DNA of 64,000 nt from Certhia americana (taxonomy: Eukaryota > Chordata > Aves > Passeriformes > Certhiidae), in NCBI GenBank assembly GCA_018697195.1, contig CM031866.1:9465796-9529795 (forward strand). Reading direction: 5' to 3'. This document shows positions 21,801-32,700 of this stretch, in pieces. The number at the start of each line of letters is the position of its first letter. The stretch's first letter is position 1. The notes under the pieces were generated by a model. It was not told the DNA's origin and searched no databases. It saw only the letters and a program-made list of their open reading frames with translations. Made by a program: the position numbers and the translations under genes.

Positions 21801-24759
21801 CCCTCTGACTGTCCTGGAAAGTAGGAGTGGCTGCAGTTGTCAAATACACCTGGTTTTATCTCATTCAGAACAATGGATAGGAGATAAAACAGTGAGAATG
21901 ATTTAACGTGGGCAAATAAACTTCTCTCAATTGAAATAAAACAGTTTCTTTGTGTGATTTTCTCTAGTGGAAATAAGCTGCTTCAGGTTTCCCAGAGGTA
22001 GCTGCCACCATGTTGTTACCTGCCACAGGATTTTCCTGCCATTCTGTAACAATTGGCTGATTTCTGCCAGGATCAACTAGGCATGTCAATGAGGAAGTAA
22101 GGCAGATCAGCTTGGTGCACCTCAGCATGAGCTAACTCTGCTGTTGCTATTTATAAAGGGAAAAAAGTCCCTTGTTTGCTCCATATTCTAACAGAAAGGC
22201 CAAGTTCTGTGGCACGTAAATGCTTCCTCTGGGCTCCTGCAGAATGCAGCTGCTTTTCGGGTGTGCTCTGCGGGTGGGTGACAGCTTTTCTCTCGTGCTG
22301 CCCCCACATTCCCGGTGTGAGACTGCTCAGCTGCCTCCTCTCCTCTCAACTGGTCCCCAGCTCGCCGTGATCTCTCCTGTCCCCATCGAGTGCTGCCTGC
22401 ACCTCTCCTGGCCCCTGCACTGCAAGGAGAGGCTGCGGTGGTGCCACTGAAAGCCTGCTTGAGCCGTCATCGCACAGCCCCAGATCTGAAATGGGGCCAC
22501 TCCCAAGGGTGCCTGAGGCTCCAGGCTGACACTGCTGCCTCCTGCCAGATTGGCTGCCTGTGGTGATGCTGGAGATGTGGCCGCTGCTATCTTGCCTCCT
22601 CTGCAGCTCTTTTAGAGGGGCCTTACAAGTGGCTGTAGCTGGTTAACTGCTCCTCAGTAACTGTGCTGCCCCAGGTGTCACTGTGGTTACACCTGCTAAA
22701 GCTCCTGTCCCCTCGGACAAGACTTGGCTGGGGGCTGCTCACAGCAGTTTCTCAGGCAGCATATTTGAGGCTGAGAGACTTAGGGGCTGTAACCAGGATG
22801 TGATGGAGCGTTGGGGTATGATGGGTAACAGTGATTGAGGGGAGTTCCAGCTCATAACACTGCACCATTAGGGCATTCCCATGTGGCTTGTGAAAACACG
22901 TGTGGCACAGCCCTTTGCCAGCAGCCATGTGAGGGGAAAAACCGATTTTTCCCTGCCCTGCTGGGGCAGCAGCAGGGGTGGGGAGGGAGCTGGGAGTAGG
23001 GGGGAGCCCTGAGCACAGTGAGCAACATGGAACTCGAGCTGTGAGCAAGAAACACAGGCTCCTTTTAGACAAGGCTGTAGGCTCAATTTCACCAGTGCTT
23101 AAAGGAGCTTTGTTCTCTGTGCTGGTTAGAGGCTGATTTCCCAGTATCTAAAACAGAAATCTTGTTTTTAGCCTTGAGAAAAAAAGCTTTTTAATTTATA
23201 AAGGCATGGCATTTTTCTTTTGCCTCCTCTCCCTCCCCATAATGGCTGGTATTGCTTGGACAATGCTGCTCTTTGCAGCACTGTCCAAGGGGGTTCTGCT
23301 CTTGAGCTTGTATTTCTTGATCACCGCTGAAAACAGAGCTTGCCACAATTGCACTTTTCTCTGGAACCTGCAGTAAAACACCAGCTATTCTTCACCTCCC
23401 ACACTGTGATCACACTTGCTGGTGCCTGTGAGCAGAGAAATGCTCATTAAAGTACCAGTCTCCCTTGCCTCTCTGAGAAGCCACCCTGAGCCCCCAGTGA
23501 ACCTTGAGAGGGCAACATCGCTTTGGCCATGGGGCAGCAGATGCTGGTGCCACCCAGGGCTCGAGACACAGCTCATGGGTGTTTAGTGAAGGGCAGGCTG
23601 TTGCATTATTATTTCTTTTTCTTGAAAACGTCCCCTTTTACCACACAGGTTTAAAGCCTGCCCCATTAACCCTTTTCACCTGCCAGCTCTTGTTAGCTGC
23701 AGTGGGGCGTGGAGAGGATGGCATCTCTTGCAGGCCCAGTAGGGACCTCACCTCCCCATTTTCTTTTTCACACAGGTAAAGAAGGCTCAAGTTGCCTCCT
23801 GAGGAATAATCAGCAGGCAAACAGGCTCAGGAGATGAGGACCACCATGGGCCAGAAACAACCCACAGCCATGAACTAATCTTACCTAAGGCACAGGGGAG
23901 TGTCCTGGTCACCAAGTCATACTTTCCTGGTGCTGTCATCTACACCAAGGGGCTGCTGTAAGGCAAGAAGACCCTTGCTGTGTGCTCAGAGAAAAAGTAA
24001 TAAGGATGGAAAGACTGATCTTGCACAGGGAGGAAATTTGGCTTGTCTGTTTGCATGTTTTTCATGGCAGTAAAAAAAGACATATCTGGGAGGTTCCCCA
24101 AGTCGGAAGCCTGGGGCATCAGCATCTCGCTGAATGCTGGTCCTCACTGTCCCCTTCATGGGAAGCACAGTTTGCACTCCCCTCCAGGCCCTCCTCCTCA
24201 CCAGCATGGGTCCCAGGGCCTCTCCATCCCAGTTTTCCTTCCAGCCATGTTGATGTCGTGTTCCAGCACGGTGTTGAAAGAAAAATGTTCATGTTAAGAG
24301 AGTTTCTGTGCTTTATGTACAATCAACAGTGCTGCTAATCACTTCTGAAATTTTCTATTCTTCTATGCTCAAAGCCATCATTAAAGCTTAATGAGAAATT
24401 AGTCATTCTTTGTAACTTGCGGCTGGTCCAGGTTTTGCCTTTGGGTTTGATTTTGTGAGCAGTCTGAGCCATCCTCACCAAAATGGGTTGATTCAAAGCA
24501 GCCACTTCCTCTTTGAGCCATATTTCACTAGAAGAGTCTGGACTGTTTTTTTTTCCCCCTACCTTACTGTAGCAACTATTGCGTCTTTAGGATTAATACC
24601 AGCTGTCACGCACGAGGTAAAAAGATGGGATGGCTGTGATGCCCCGTGGCAGAGAGAAGCTGTCATTTTCTCTGCCTGTCACAGGCAGGGCAATGGGCAG
24701 CACGGCCCCTCCTCATCCACCAGCAGCTCATTCACAGCCCTGAACAGAGCAGAGAATGA
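18871..24759. other. Intergenic region between SECISBP2L and SHC4, no gene supported
   Basis: Nearly 6 kb of moderately GC-rich, apparently unique sequence. Open frames on both strands are short and overlap each other. I see no conserved motif, tRNA-like or transposon-like structure. It probably contains the distal promoter region of SHC4. Confidence 0.6.
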
Positions 24760-25700
24760 GGCCGGCACCGCTGCGAGCGCGAGGAAGGTGAACTCAACAT
24801 CGAAAATGTAGCGAGAGAAAACGCCTCAGCTAATGGAGGGAAGCGAGGCCCTGGTGCCGGTTTCCCTCCCCGGGCCCGACCCCCGTGGTGCTGAATTCCC
24901 CTTCCCACCACGCTGCCCCCGGTGTGGAAGCCCCAGACGGAGCCGAGGTAACTCCTGCTGAGCTCCCTGATTATTCCCAGTGACTAAAATAAACCCGTCT
25001 CGCTTCTCGCTGCCTGAGGTGCCCGCGATCCTGAGGGGGATTCCGCCAGGGCTGGAGCTGAGTTGGCGGGCAGGGAGCGCTGGGATGAGCCTGCCCTTTC
25101 CTTGGAGCCGGCCGGGCAGCCAGGGAAGCATCAAGCACCAAGCTGGGCCCAGGCCCTTGGCTCTGCCTGCGCTGCCGCGGAGGAGGGATGGCCGCAGGAC
25201 GGGGATTTTGGGTTTTTTTGGGGATTTTTGGGGGGCTTTGGGGGGGTTTTGGGCTTCACCCCGAGGGTCCCTCACGCCCCCGCTCGCCCCCCCCCCGTTC
25301 CCCGCGCGCCGAGGGCGCGTGAGCCAGCGGCGGGCGGCGATTGGCTGCGAGGCGCCCCCCGGGGGCCGCCGGGCCGCGGCCGCGCGCCGAGCGCCATTCA
25401 CGGCGCTGCCCGCCCGCACGCGCCGAGCCCATTCACAAAAAAAACTTCATTCATAAAACCGGCGGCGGCGGCGGCGGCCCGGGCGCTGCGGGAGGCGGCC
25501 CCGGAGCCGCGGGAATATTCGGTTGTTTCGGGATTATTATGGTGCTGAAGGACTTTCCAGCAGGAATTAGCGAGACCGACGCTGCTCAGTGTTTTTGGAA
25601 GAATCCTGGGTTTGTGCCTGACGGCGGGGCAGGAGCTGCAGCGCAGGGATGCTCATCGCCTCAGGGGCAGCGGCGATGGAAGTGCAGTGAGCCGGGCACC
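24760..25700 (+). promoter_or_regulatory. SHC4: CpG-island promoter region of SHC4
   Basis: GC content and CpG density rise sharply against both flanks, peaking at 25260-25520. There is a reverse CCAAT box (GATTGGCT, ATTGG at 25340), a TATA-like CATAAAA at 25452 and a (GGC)6 run at 25461, so a start site around 25480 is plausible. A G-run array lies at 25201. It sits 0.5 to 1.4 kb upstream of the SHC4 start codon on the same strand. The exact start site and any 5' splicing cannot be read from sequence alone. Confidence 0.7.
25461..25478 (+). repeat. (GGC)6 trinucleotide run in SHC4 5' region
   Basis: Six uninterrupted GGC units lie just downstream of the TATA-like CATAAAA. It may fall within the 5' UTR. 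Confidence 0.85.
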
Positions 25701-25703
25701 TAA
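25539..25703 (+). other. Candidate upstream ORF in SHC4 5' leader
   Basis: A 54-codon frame starts MVLKDFPAGISETDAAQCF. Its ATG has A at -3 and G at +4, a strong initiation context, and it is the first strong ATG after the putative start region. It ends about 440 bases before the SHC4 start. Whether it lies in the mature leader is not known. Confidence 0.35.
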
Positions 25704-26146
25704 CGGGGTTCGTGCCTGTCTGAAAATACGTTTGGGCTTGTAGCTTGTCTTGCTCTGCTTTGTGCGGAATATGATTGAGCTTTCGCTGCAGCCAGGACTC
25801 CGCAATTATTGATGCTACAGCTGTGAGTCTTCAGAGCTAGGTGGGATTTAGTGCCTGGCTTAAGGCAGGAATGAAGGCAGGTTTCAGTAGTGGCTCTTCA
25901 GCTTAAGCTGCCGTACCACCGATGTGCTTTCCTGTATGCTGCTTTTATTTCTGCTTTCAAAATGCCAGATGTCCATGCAGTTTTAAGCCTTGTTCATTGA
26001 GGAAAATAAACCATTCAAGAGGGAGTCAGCAAAAAATATCCAATAGGCTTCTGTTTTGAAAATTGTTTGACTTGCTTGATTTCCATATAATTTATCTACA
26101 AGAGCCAATTTATGCAAGAATATCCAGTTACAGACCTGTCAAGGCT

Positions 26147-26731
26147 ATGAGAGAACGCAGCCAGCAGAGCCTCGGTGGACACGTCCTGTATGTAGGGTTA
26201 TTCAGACATCCAGGAATGCTGCACAGGGCTAAGTACAGCCGATTCAGGAATGATTCCATAACCTCCCTAGATGAAAGTACACAAAATACGTCTTTGAATA
26301 TCAAAGGTTCTTCCTCCTCTTCCCATTCTTCAACACCCAATTTACTGACAGAAGATGTCTCCTTGGGGCCACAGGACACCTGCACCACGCTGTGCACGCT
26401 GATCCCCCGGATGGCCAACATTAAACTTGCCAACCCGTCAAGTCTGCCGGGGCTGAAAAGCTTCTGCCTGGGAACGAAAGAGGTGCCACGAATTAAACTC
26501 ACGGAGTGTGTCACCATCCCGAGCAGCCCAACCTCGCCTGAGATCAGCTGCCTGTCGGCCTCGTATCCCCAGCCCGACCTGGACAAGCTGGTTCTAACCC
26601 CGAGGCCAGCAGGTGACCGCGCTGTGCGGGGCGCTGAGGAGGCTGCTCCTGGGGGCAGGCAGGACAGGGCCCTGGCACAGAGCAATGAGAGCACGTACAG
26701 CCAGGAGCCAGGAACCACCTACTGTGTGCGG
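26147..26731 (+). CDS. SHC4: SHC4 coding exon 1 (CH2 region)
   Basis: It runs from [19 protein letters not shown] to TTYCVR, 195 codons, ending at a codon boundary with a GTGAGT donor. The start has G at -3. The region between the two conserved blocks (after [13 protein letters not shown]) is variable, as in other SHC4 proteins. Confidence 0.95.
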
Positions 26732-29700
26732 GTGAGTACTTCTGCCCCCTGGGCTTCCATTCTCTGACAAAGCAAACAGCTCAGCTGGCTGTTGGGTGAC
26801 ATTCATTTTCCTGCCTCTGGAGTCCATGCTCCAAACCACTGAATTCTCCCATGTATTTCCTGTCTTCTGGTGTACATAGGGCTGTGGCACTGAACTGAGG
26901 GAGCTAAAAGCAGCCCAGCTGCTTCCAGAGATAACACAACATCCAATTCCAAAAGACTATCTGTAGACCCTCTGAGGAGTGCTGCTGAACTGCAGCTGAA
27001 ATGGGTTACTCTGCATATTGGAGGGAAAAGGACACCCATGAAAGGGCCTCCCATCCCTCACAGAGCAGCTCCTGGCATTGGGTGTATTCTGGCCCACGCT
27101 GCTGATGTATTTGTCAGGGAGGCTGTGGGGCACTGCCAAGGGTTATTTCCAGTATAGTTTTCTGCTGGTCTTCCTTTTGTGGGCAGTATCTCAGAAGGGG
27201 GTTCTCTGGCAGGAGCTTCACAACGCAACAGGGAGATGTTCTTTCCCTTCATCTTCCTGGTTATGTTGCTCCCATGGCTGTGGGCCTGCAGGAACCAGCC
27301 TAAGGAGAGCTGCAAGAATGTTGCTGATGTGTCCTGGCCAAACTCTTGGTGTTATTTTCAACTAGCCCTTTCAACAATAAGAAGCAGATTGGTAAATAAG
27401 TAACATGGGGGTTTGTGCATTTCAGCATCAGAGGATGTGCAAGGTGAGAGGTTGAGCAAGGTACTCATTTCCCCAGAGACCACCAGACTTCTTCAGGAGC
27501 TGGTGATGAAGCCTCAGACGGGCTAGGAAGTGGCCAGGGCTGCAGCATGGCAGGACTGTGGTGCAGAGGGATAGTCTCACCTGAAGGCAAAGCAGGGCTA
27601 AGATACCAAGGTCTGGGCATTTGGAACTGCTTCCAATCCTTACTCTCTTGTCCTGGCCCTTGCCTTCCCCCCTGTGTGTTTGGAGGCACTCACTCTCCCC
27701 ATGCAGCTTCCTGTGCCCTGTTGGGGTATGGGATTGTTGGGATCTCCACCAAGACCCTTTTAGGAGGCAGGTCAGGTCTACGTTATTGGGACTGCTGCTG
27801 CCAGAGATCTTTGGCATTAACAGCTTAATCAGAGTCTGAGGAGGATTCAGCAATTACTTGGAGAGGATCTACAGTTATATTAGAAAGGCAATAACGTGGT
27901 GAATTAAAGAAATGCCATAGGGCAGAAGCGCACCCCTGCAGACTTGGTGTTTTAAAAAGAGGCAGTGCTGGGCTCATTGCATCCCCTGGGCAGGCAGCTG
28001 TGGCCAGGTGTGACTGGTGGTGACAGGGCACCTGTGTCACAGCCATGTGTCACCCGTGCCTGGTGTGGAAGCTGAGACCCCTAACAGCACCTGGTCCCCC
28101 AAAATGCCAGTGCAAATAATAAGGAGCCTAAATATTAATATTTTAAGAAGCGCCTGGACAGCTCTGATTCTCATGCTGTTGTGTTTCAAAACATATTTTG
28201 TATGCAGATTGCTGCAGGCTTTACAAGGGGGATCTTTCTCATATCCTTGTTCACATTCTACCCGCTACAAACCTTCCCTTAATGCTGTCCATCTGTAGCT
28301 GATGTTGTCTCTAAATGGTGCCCATAGTGGCCATGGCACTTATCTTTCCTGATGGTGTTTGCTATGGCTGTGATGAGCCTGAGGAATATTTCAAGAGGCA
28401 CTTGCCATCCTCACTCTTGCTTGTTGGGGAGTGTCAGGGATGTGGCTGCTGCTGAGAAAGAGGATGAGATCTGCCTCTCAGCACTGTCCTGCACCAGTGG
28501 TTTCTCTGTGAATAGCAAGGACGATGTTTACTGGACCTAACATGGAGCAAGGCTCTGTACTTGAGCTTAAATCAAAGCATGAGTCTTTGAAAGATGATTG
28601 GTTCTACAAATGTGCTATTTAACTAAAATATGAAAAGGAAATATTATTGCCAGATATTTCATTACATTACCATTATACTCTAATATGCTAAAGGTTGCTT
28701 GCAGCACCGTTTGTCTTAAGGGGCTTTTACCAATGTACAGGTTGATCTTCTGCTAGTGGTTTGATGGCTAATGCATATAGATATATGCCCTCATATATGT
28801 CTAAAGCCAGTTACGTGTCTCTAGATTAAAAGGAGCCTGGCCATTTCTAACATGGTAGTTCAGAATTACATGAACTGCATCCTGAAAGCATACGTGGGCA
28901 CCAGTGCCCTGCACAGTCCTGCTGTTGTCCATGGAGGATGCGACAGGTCAGCCTGGAGCAGTCATTCCCTGCCTCTGTGTGGGCAACGGGGTTCCTGGTC
29001 CTAGGTTGCCACCAGTGCCTCTCCCATGTTCAGTGCAGGGAAATATTGTGGTATTTCAGCTGCAGCCACTTCCCTGGCGTGCAGCACTCTGACACTGCAC
29101 CCGGAGAGCTGCTCTGCATCGCCCGTCGTAAATAACTAACTACACGCGTGTGCACAGCCGGGGCTCTCGCAGGAAGGAGATGGGCTCCGGTGATTCATGG
29201 CTTCAGAGCCGCAGCTGTGAATCACGAGCCGGGGGTGCCGGGGCGGTGCTGGCTGTGCCGGGCTCGGGCTTTGGGGTTTGAGGTTTGAACAGCCCTGCAG
29301 CGTCCGCCGGTGCGCCCATCCCACGGGAATGTCCCGGCACCCCGACATCGCCTACGGAGCACACGCGTCTCTCTGGGGAGTCGATTCTCACAGCCACCTG
29401 CATTGTCAGGCCATTTGCTTTTATCACAGCCTGAGAACGGGGACAGGGTGGATTGGGATCGATTCTGTTAGGGACCCGGCCTGAGTGCAGCGCTGAAGAA
29501 AGCGGTTTGTCAGAAAACAAAACTAAAAAGAAAAGGAAAATATTTCTATATGTCTGTATTTAAGATTTTTTTCCCTTTTTTTTTTTTTTTTTTTTTTTGT
29601 TTGTTTGGTTGTTTTTTTTTTCTTTCTCTCAGGATGTATTTAAGAATTGAAAATCTGTGAATGAAAGGGTCAGGCTTCCCCAGAAAATTTTTCATTTATC

Positions 29701-32700
29701 AAAAGCTAGTCTTCAAAAAAGCCCTGCCCTTAGGGAAGAGGCTGTGCTTTGTGGGCATGAGGAGTGGGACAGATCAAGGGCCGTCTGTCTGTCTGCACTG
29801 CTGCTGCTGCAGGGAGGGAAGATGAGAGCAGGGCAAGCACATGAGGAGTGTTAGACGAGCAACGAACAATTACTGGGTGGGGGTGGGTTTGTGCTTAGTG
29901 ATCTTTAATGGGCTCTTTTCATCCTTGAAGGTATGTAGTCTGTTTTCCAGCTGGTTCTGCCTGGATTTTGTGCTGTCTCACAGGTGCCCTGGGGGTACAG
30001 CCCACGTCTGCAGTGGTGTGCACTGCTGTGGGCTGACTTGGCCTCTCTGCTTCCTGTGGAGGGGATGGGAGAGGTTTCTGCTGGGTTTGCTTTAGGATCT
30101 GGATGGGATTGGTGTTTGCTGGAGGAAACCAGTGTGGTTCAGGCTGAGGAATGAGCCAGCTGAACGTCCTGCAGGGCACAAACCTGGGCCAAAGTTCTTC
30201 ATTAGCTGCCTGACTGGTAGCTGCTAATAGTGTTACAGAGCACTTACCCCAGCCCAGTAAATCCTGCTGTGTGAGGCAGGAAAAGCAGCTGAGCTAACTG
30301 GCACAGTGGAGTCTGTGTGCTGACAGGAGCAGTGCCACTGCCAGGGGACCTCTGGTGGTCTCTGCTTTCCAGTGGACACAGTGATTTTCTAACCCCAAGG
30401 CTACCACAGGCAGCATCTAAGGAGGGGCTGAGAAAACTTCACTACCAGAACTACAGTAATCTTGCTTTGCTCTTCCCCCGCATCCCTGGCTAGCTCCTGG
30501 TGTTGTCCATGGAGGGAAGACAGCACTTTACCTTCCTGCTGGGGTGAAAGCAGAGAAATCTCACAACAGGTTCCTGAGCCCGGCACTCTGCATTTTCCTG
30601 CCATGTGCTGCTTATTCACGTGGGCCCTGCCTGGTGCCTTCACATCTCCTCCCACACAATCCCTCATCCTGTTTGCAGTCACTTTCTGTCATCTCATGTA
30701 AATAGATGTGAAAAGGTGTGTGCATCTTCAATAACTGCTGTTTTCTCCCACCATCTCCCTGCCATCCTGGTGGTGTGGGGAAATTCAAGCCAGCCCCAGA
30801 TCACCCTCTGTACTCAAAGGGACAAAGTAGTTCCTGGTTCCAGTGCTCTCCACAGCCCTTTGCAGGCAGATGGGATATCTCTGCAAGTGTTGCCATTAGT
30901 GGAGCTGTTCCCTTTCCAGCAGGGGCCAGGAGTCTTTCCTTTCCTCCCTAAGAGCTGCTGCTTGTCTTGGCAAGAGCTCTCTATCCTGCTGCTCACAGAA
31001 CAGTGGGTTCAGCATCCACTTTCATTAGTGATGTCAGGTCTTTAGCACTTGGCTTGTTTCACTGTTGATGTTTTATTTTTCTATAGGTAGCTGAATTCTG
31101 CAGTCACACCTGTGCTTGTTGCCCCGGGCTGATTAGTGCACCCTTGGGCCTGTGTCCAGCTTCCCCAGCTTGCCTAGCAGCTCAGTGAATTGGGCCTTGC
31201 CTCTCTCTGCAGGCTTCAGAAGATGAATGCCCCTCCTTGGACACCACCTTTGGACCTGGTTTTCACAAAAGCGCCTGGTGAATAGCTTATGCTGGAGCAA
31301 GAGCTGTGGGCTGCTGTGGCTTCTTTTCCCAGGCAGCTGTGGTTGCTGCCCTGATCATGCTTGAGTTTAACCTTCTCTGCAGCAGGAAAGATGGAGTTGG
31401 CCTTGACCCTGCATCACCAGAGAAGGCCATCAGGTTTTTCTGGGAGATGCTGTTTGGGATGTATAGGACAGGGAGTAGGGGCACCACCTGAACTGGAGTT
31501 TGGGTGCAGAAGTCTCTGAGGCAAACATTGTCCTTCTCCTCTGCCTTCCCCTTCCTCTCATGCATTGGTTGTGCTACTTCTCATATTTTGCTATGGAGGG
31601 GTTAATGTTCTTGTTTATTGTTAATTCTTTTTTCTTCCTTGGAGAGCATCTTTTGTTTTCTTGAATAGGCTTCTGGTATTCCATTGTCCTTTTGTGTGCT
31701 CCATAGGCTTCTCCCAGGCTCTGTGACCCTGACTTGCTCTGCCCCAGCCCCACATTTCCCCCCTGCCCAAGGCACTGCTGGTTCTCTTTCCCCTCGTACT
31801 GCGCTGTGAAGGTTCAGCCATTACTAACTGTGCCAGTTCAGATAACCAATGACAGCTAAAATAAATGAGAGATGCAGTGAGGTGCCATGTTAATGCACTT
31901 CCTTACTCAGGCTTTTAAAGGGGGGAAAAAAAAAAAAAGTCTTTTGTGAATCATTGATAAGTTCAGCTTCACTCAGGGTCACTTATGCAAAAACCTAATA
32001 TTGATTTTTCATCTTTGCTTGGAGTAGCTTCCCACGCATCTGTTCAGGATGCAATGGGGACTCACTTGTCAGCATATGACTCACCTACTCCTCTAAATGT
32101 TTCTTTTTTCAAGGATAGAGGAGCAACCAACCAGCTCACAGGATGCTTGACCTTATACTGTAGGATCAGAGGTCGTTGCTGTGCTACAAGCTGAGGCTCT
32201 AGACATATTTTCCACATTTGCTTTGTTCCTGTTAAGCAGGAATATCTTTAACAAGGCAGATAGCTCTCAAAGTCATTAAATGTTCATTAGGGAAGCAGTT
32301 CTGCCAACCTTTCAGATTCTTATTGATGTCCTTCCAGGTCTCTGACCTAATTCTGGAGTTCTCCCAAGGGTTACATTGCTGTCTGGAAAGAAAGCAAAAT
32401 AGGGATAATACAATTGTTGTGGAATCCCTGACTGCACATATAACATTCTCTTTTTCACATACTCATTTCTGAAAGTCTCTAAAGCTGAAACAGATACCTA
32501 AATCCAGCCCTCTCTGAATGGCCCAGCAGAAAAATTGATTTACGGGCGAAGTGAGGCAGAGGAACTAAATGTGGTACCTTTCTCTGACACAGAATGCTCC
32601 CTCCATCCATTCAGAAAAGGGGACAGAGTATGCATGTCCCTGCCTGGGTTTTCCAAGTTGTCTCTGTGTGCTAGAGTCTGACTTCCTGCAAGAGAAGTCT

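Noticed and set aside
24826..25548. Overlapping open frames of 158 to 197 codons on both strands in the SHC4 CpG island
   Set aside because: Several frames are open at once because GC-rich DNA lacks stop codons. The peptides are Pro/Ala/Arg/Gly-rich with no family resemblance.
26128..26718. 196-codon minus-strand frame opposite SHC4 exon 1
   Set aside because: It is the antisense shadow of a clearly conserved coding exon.
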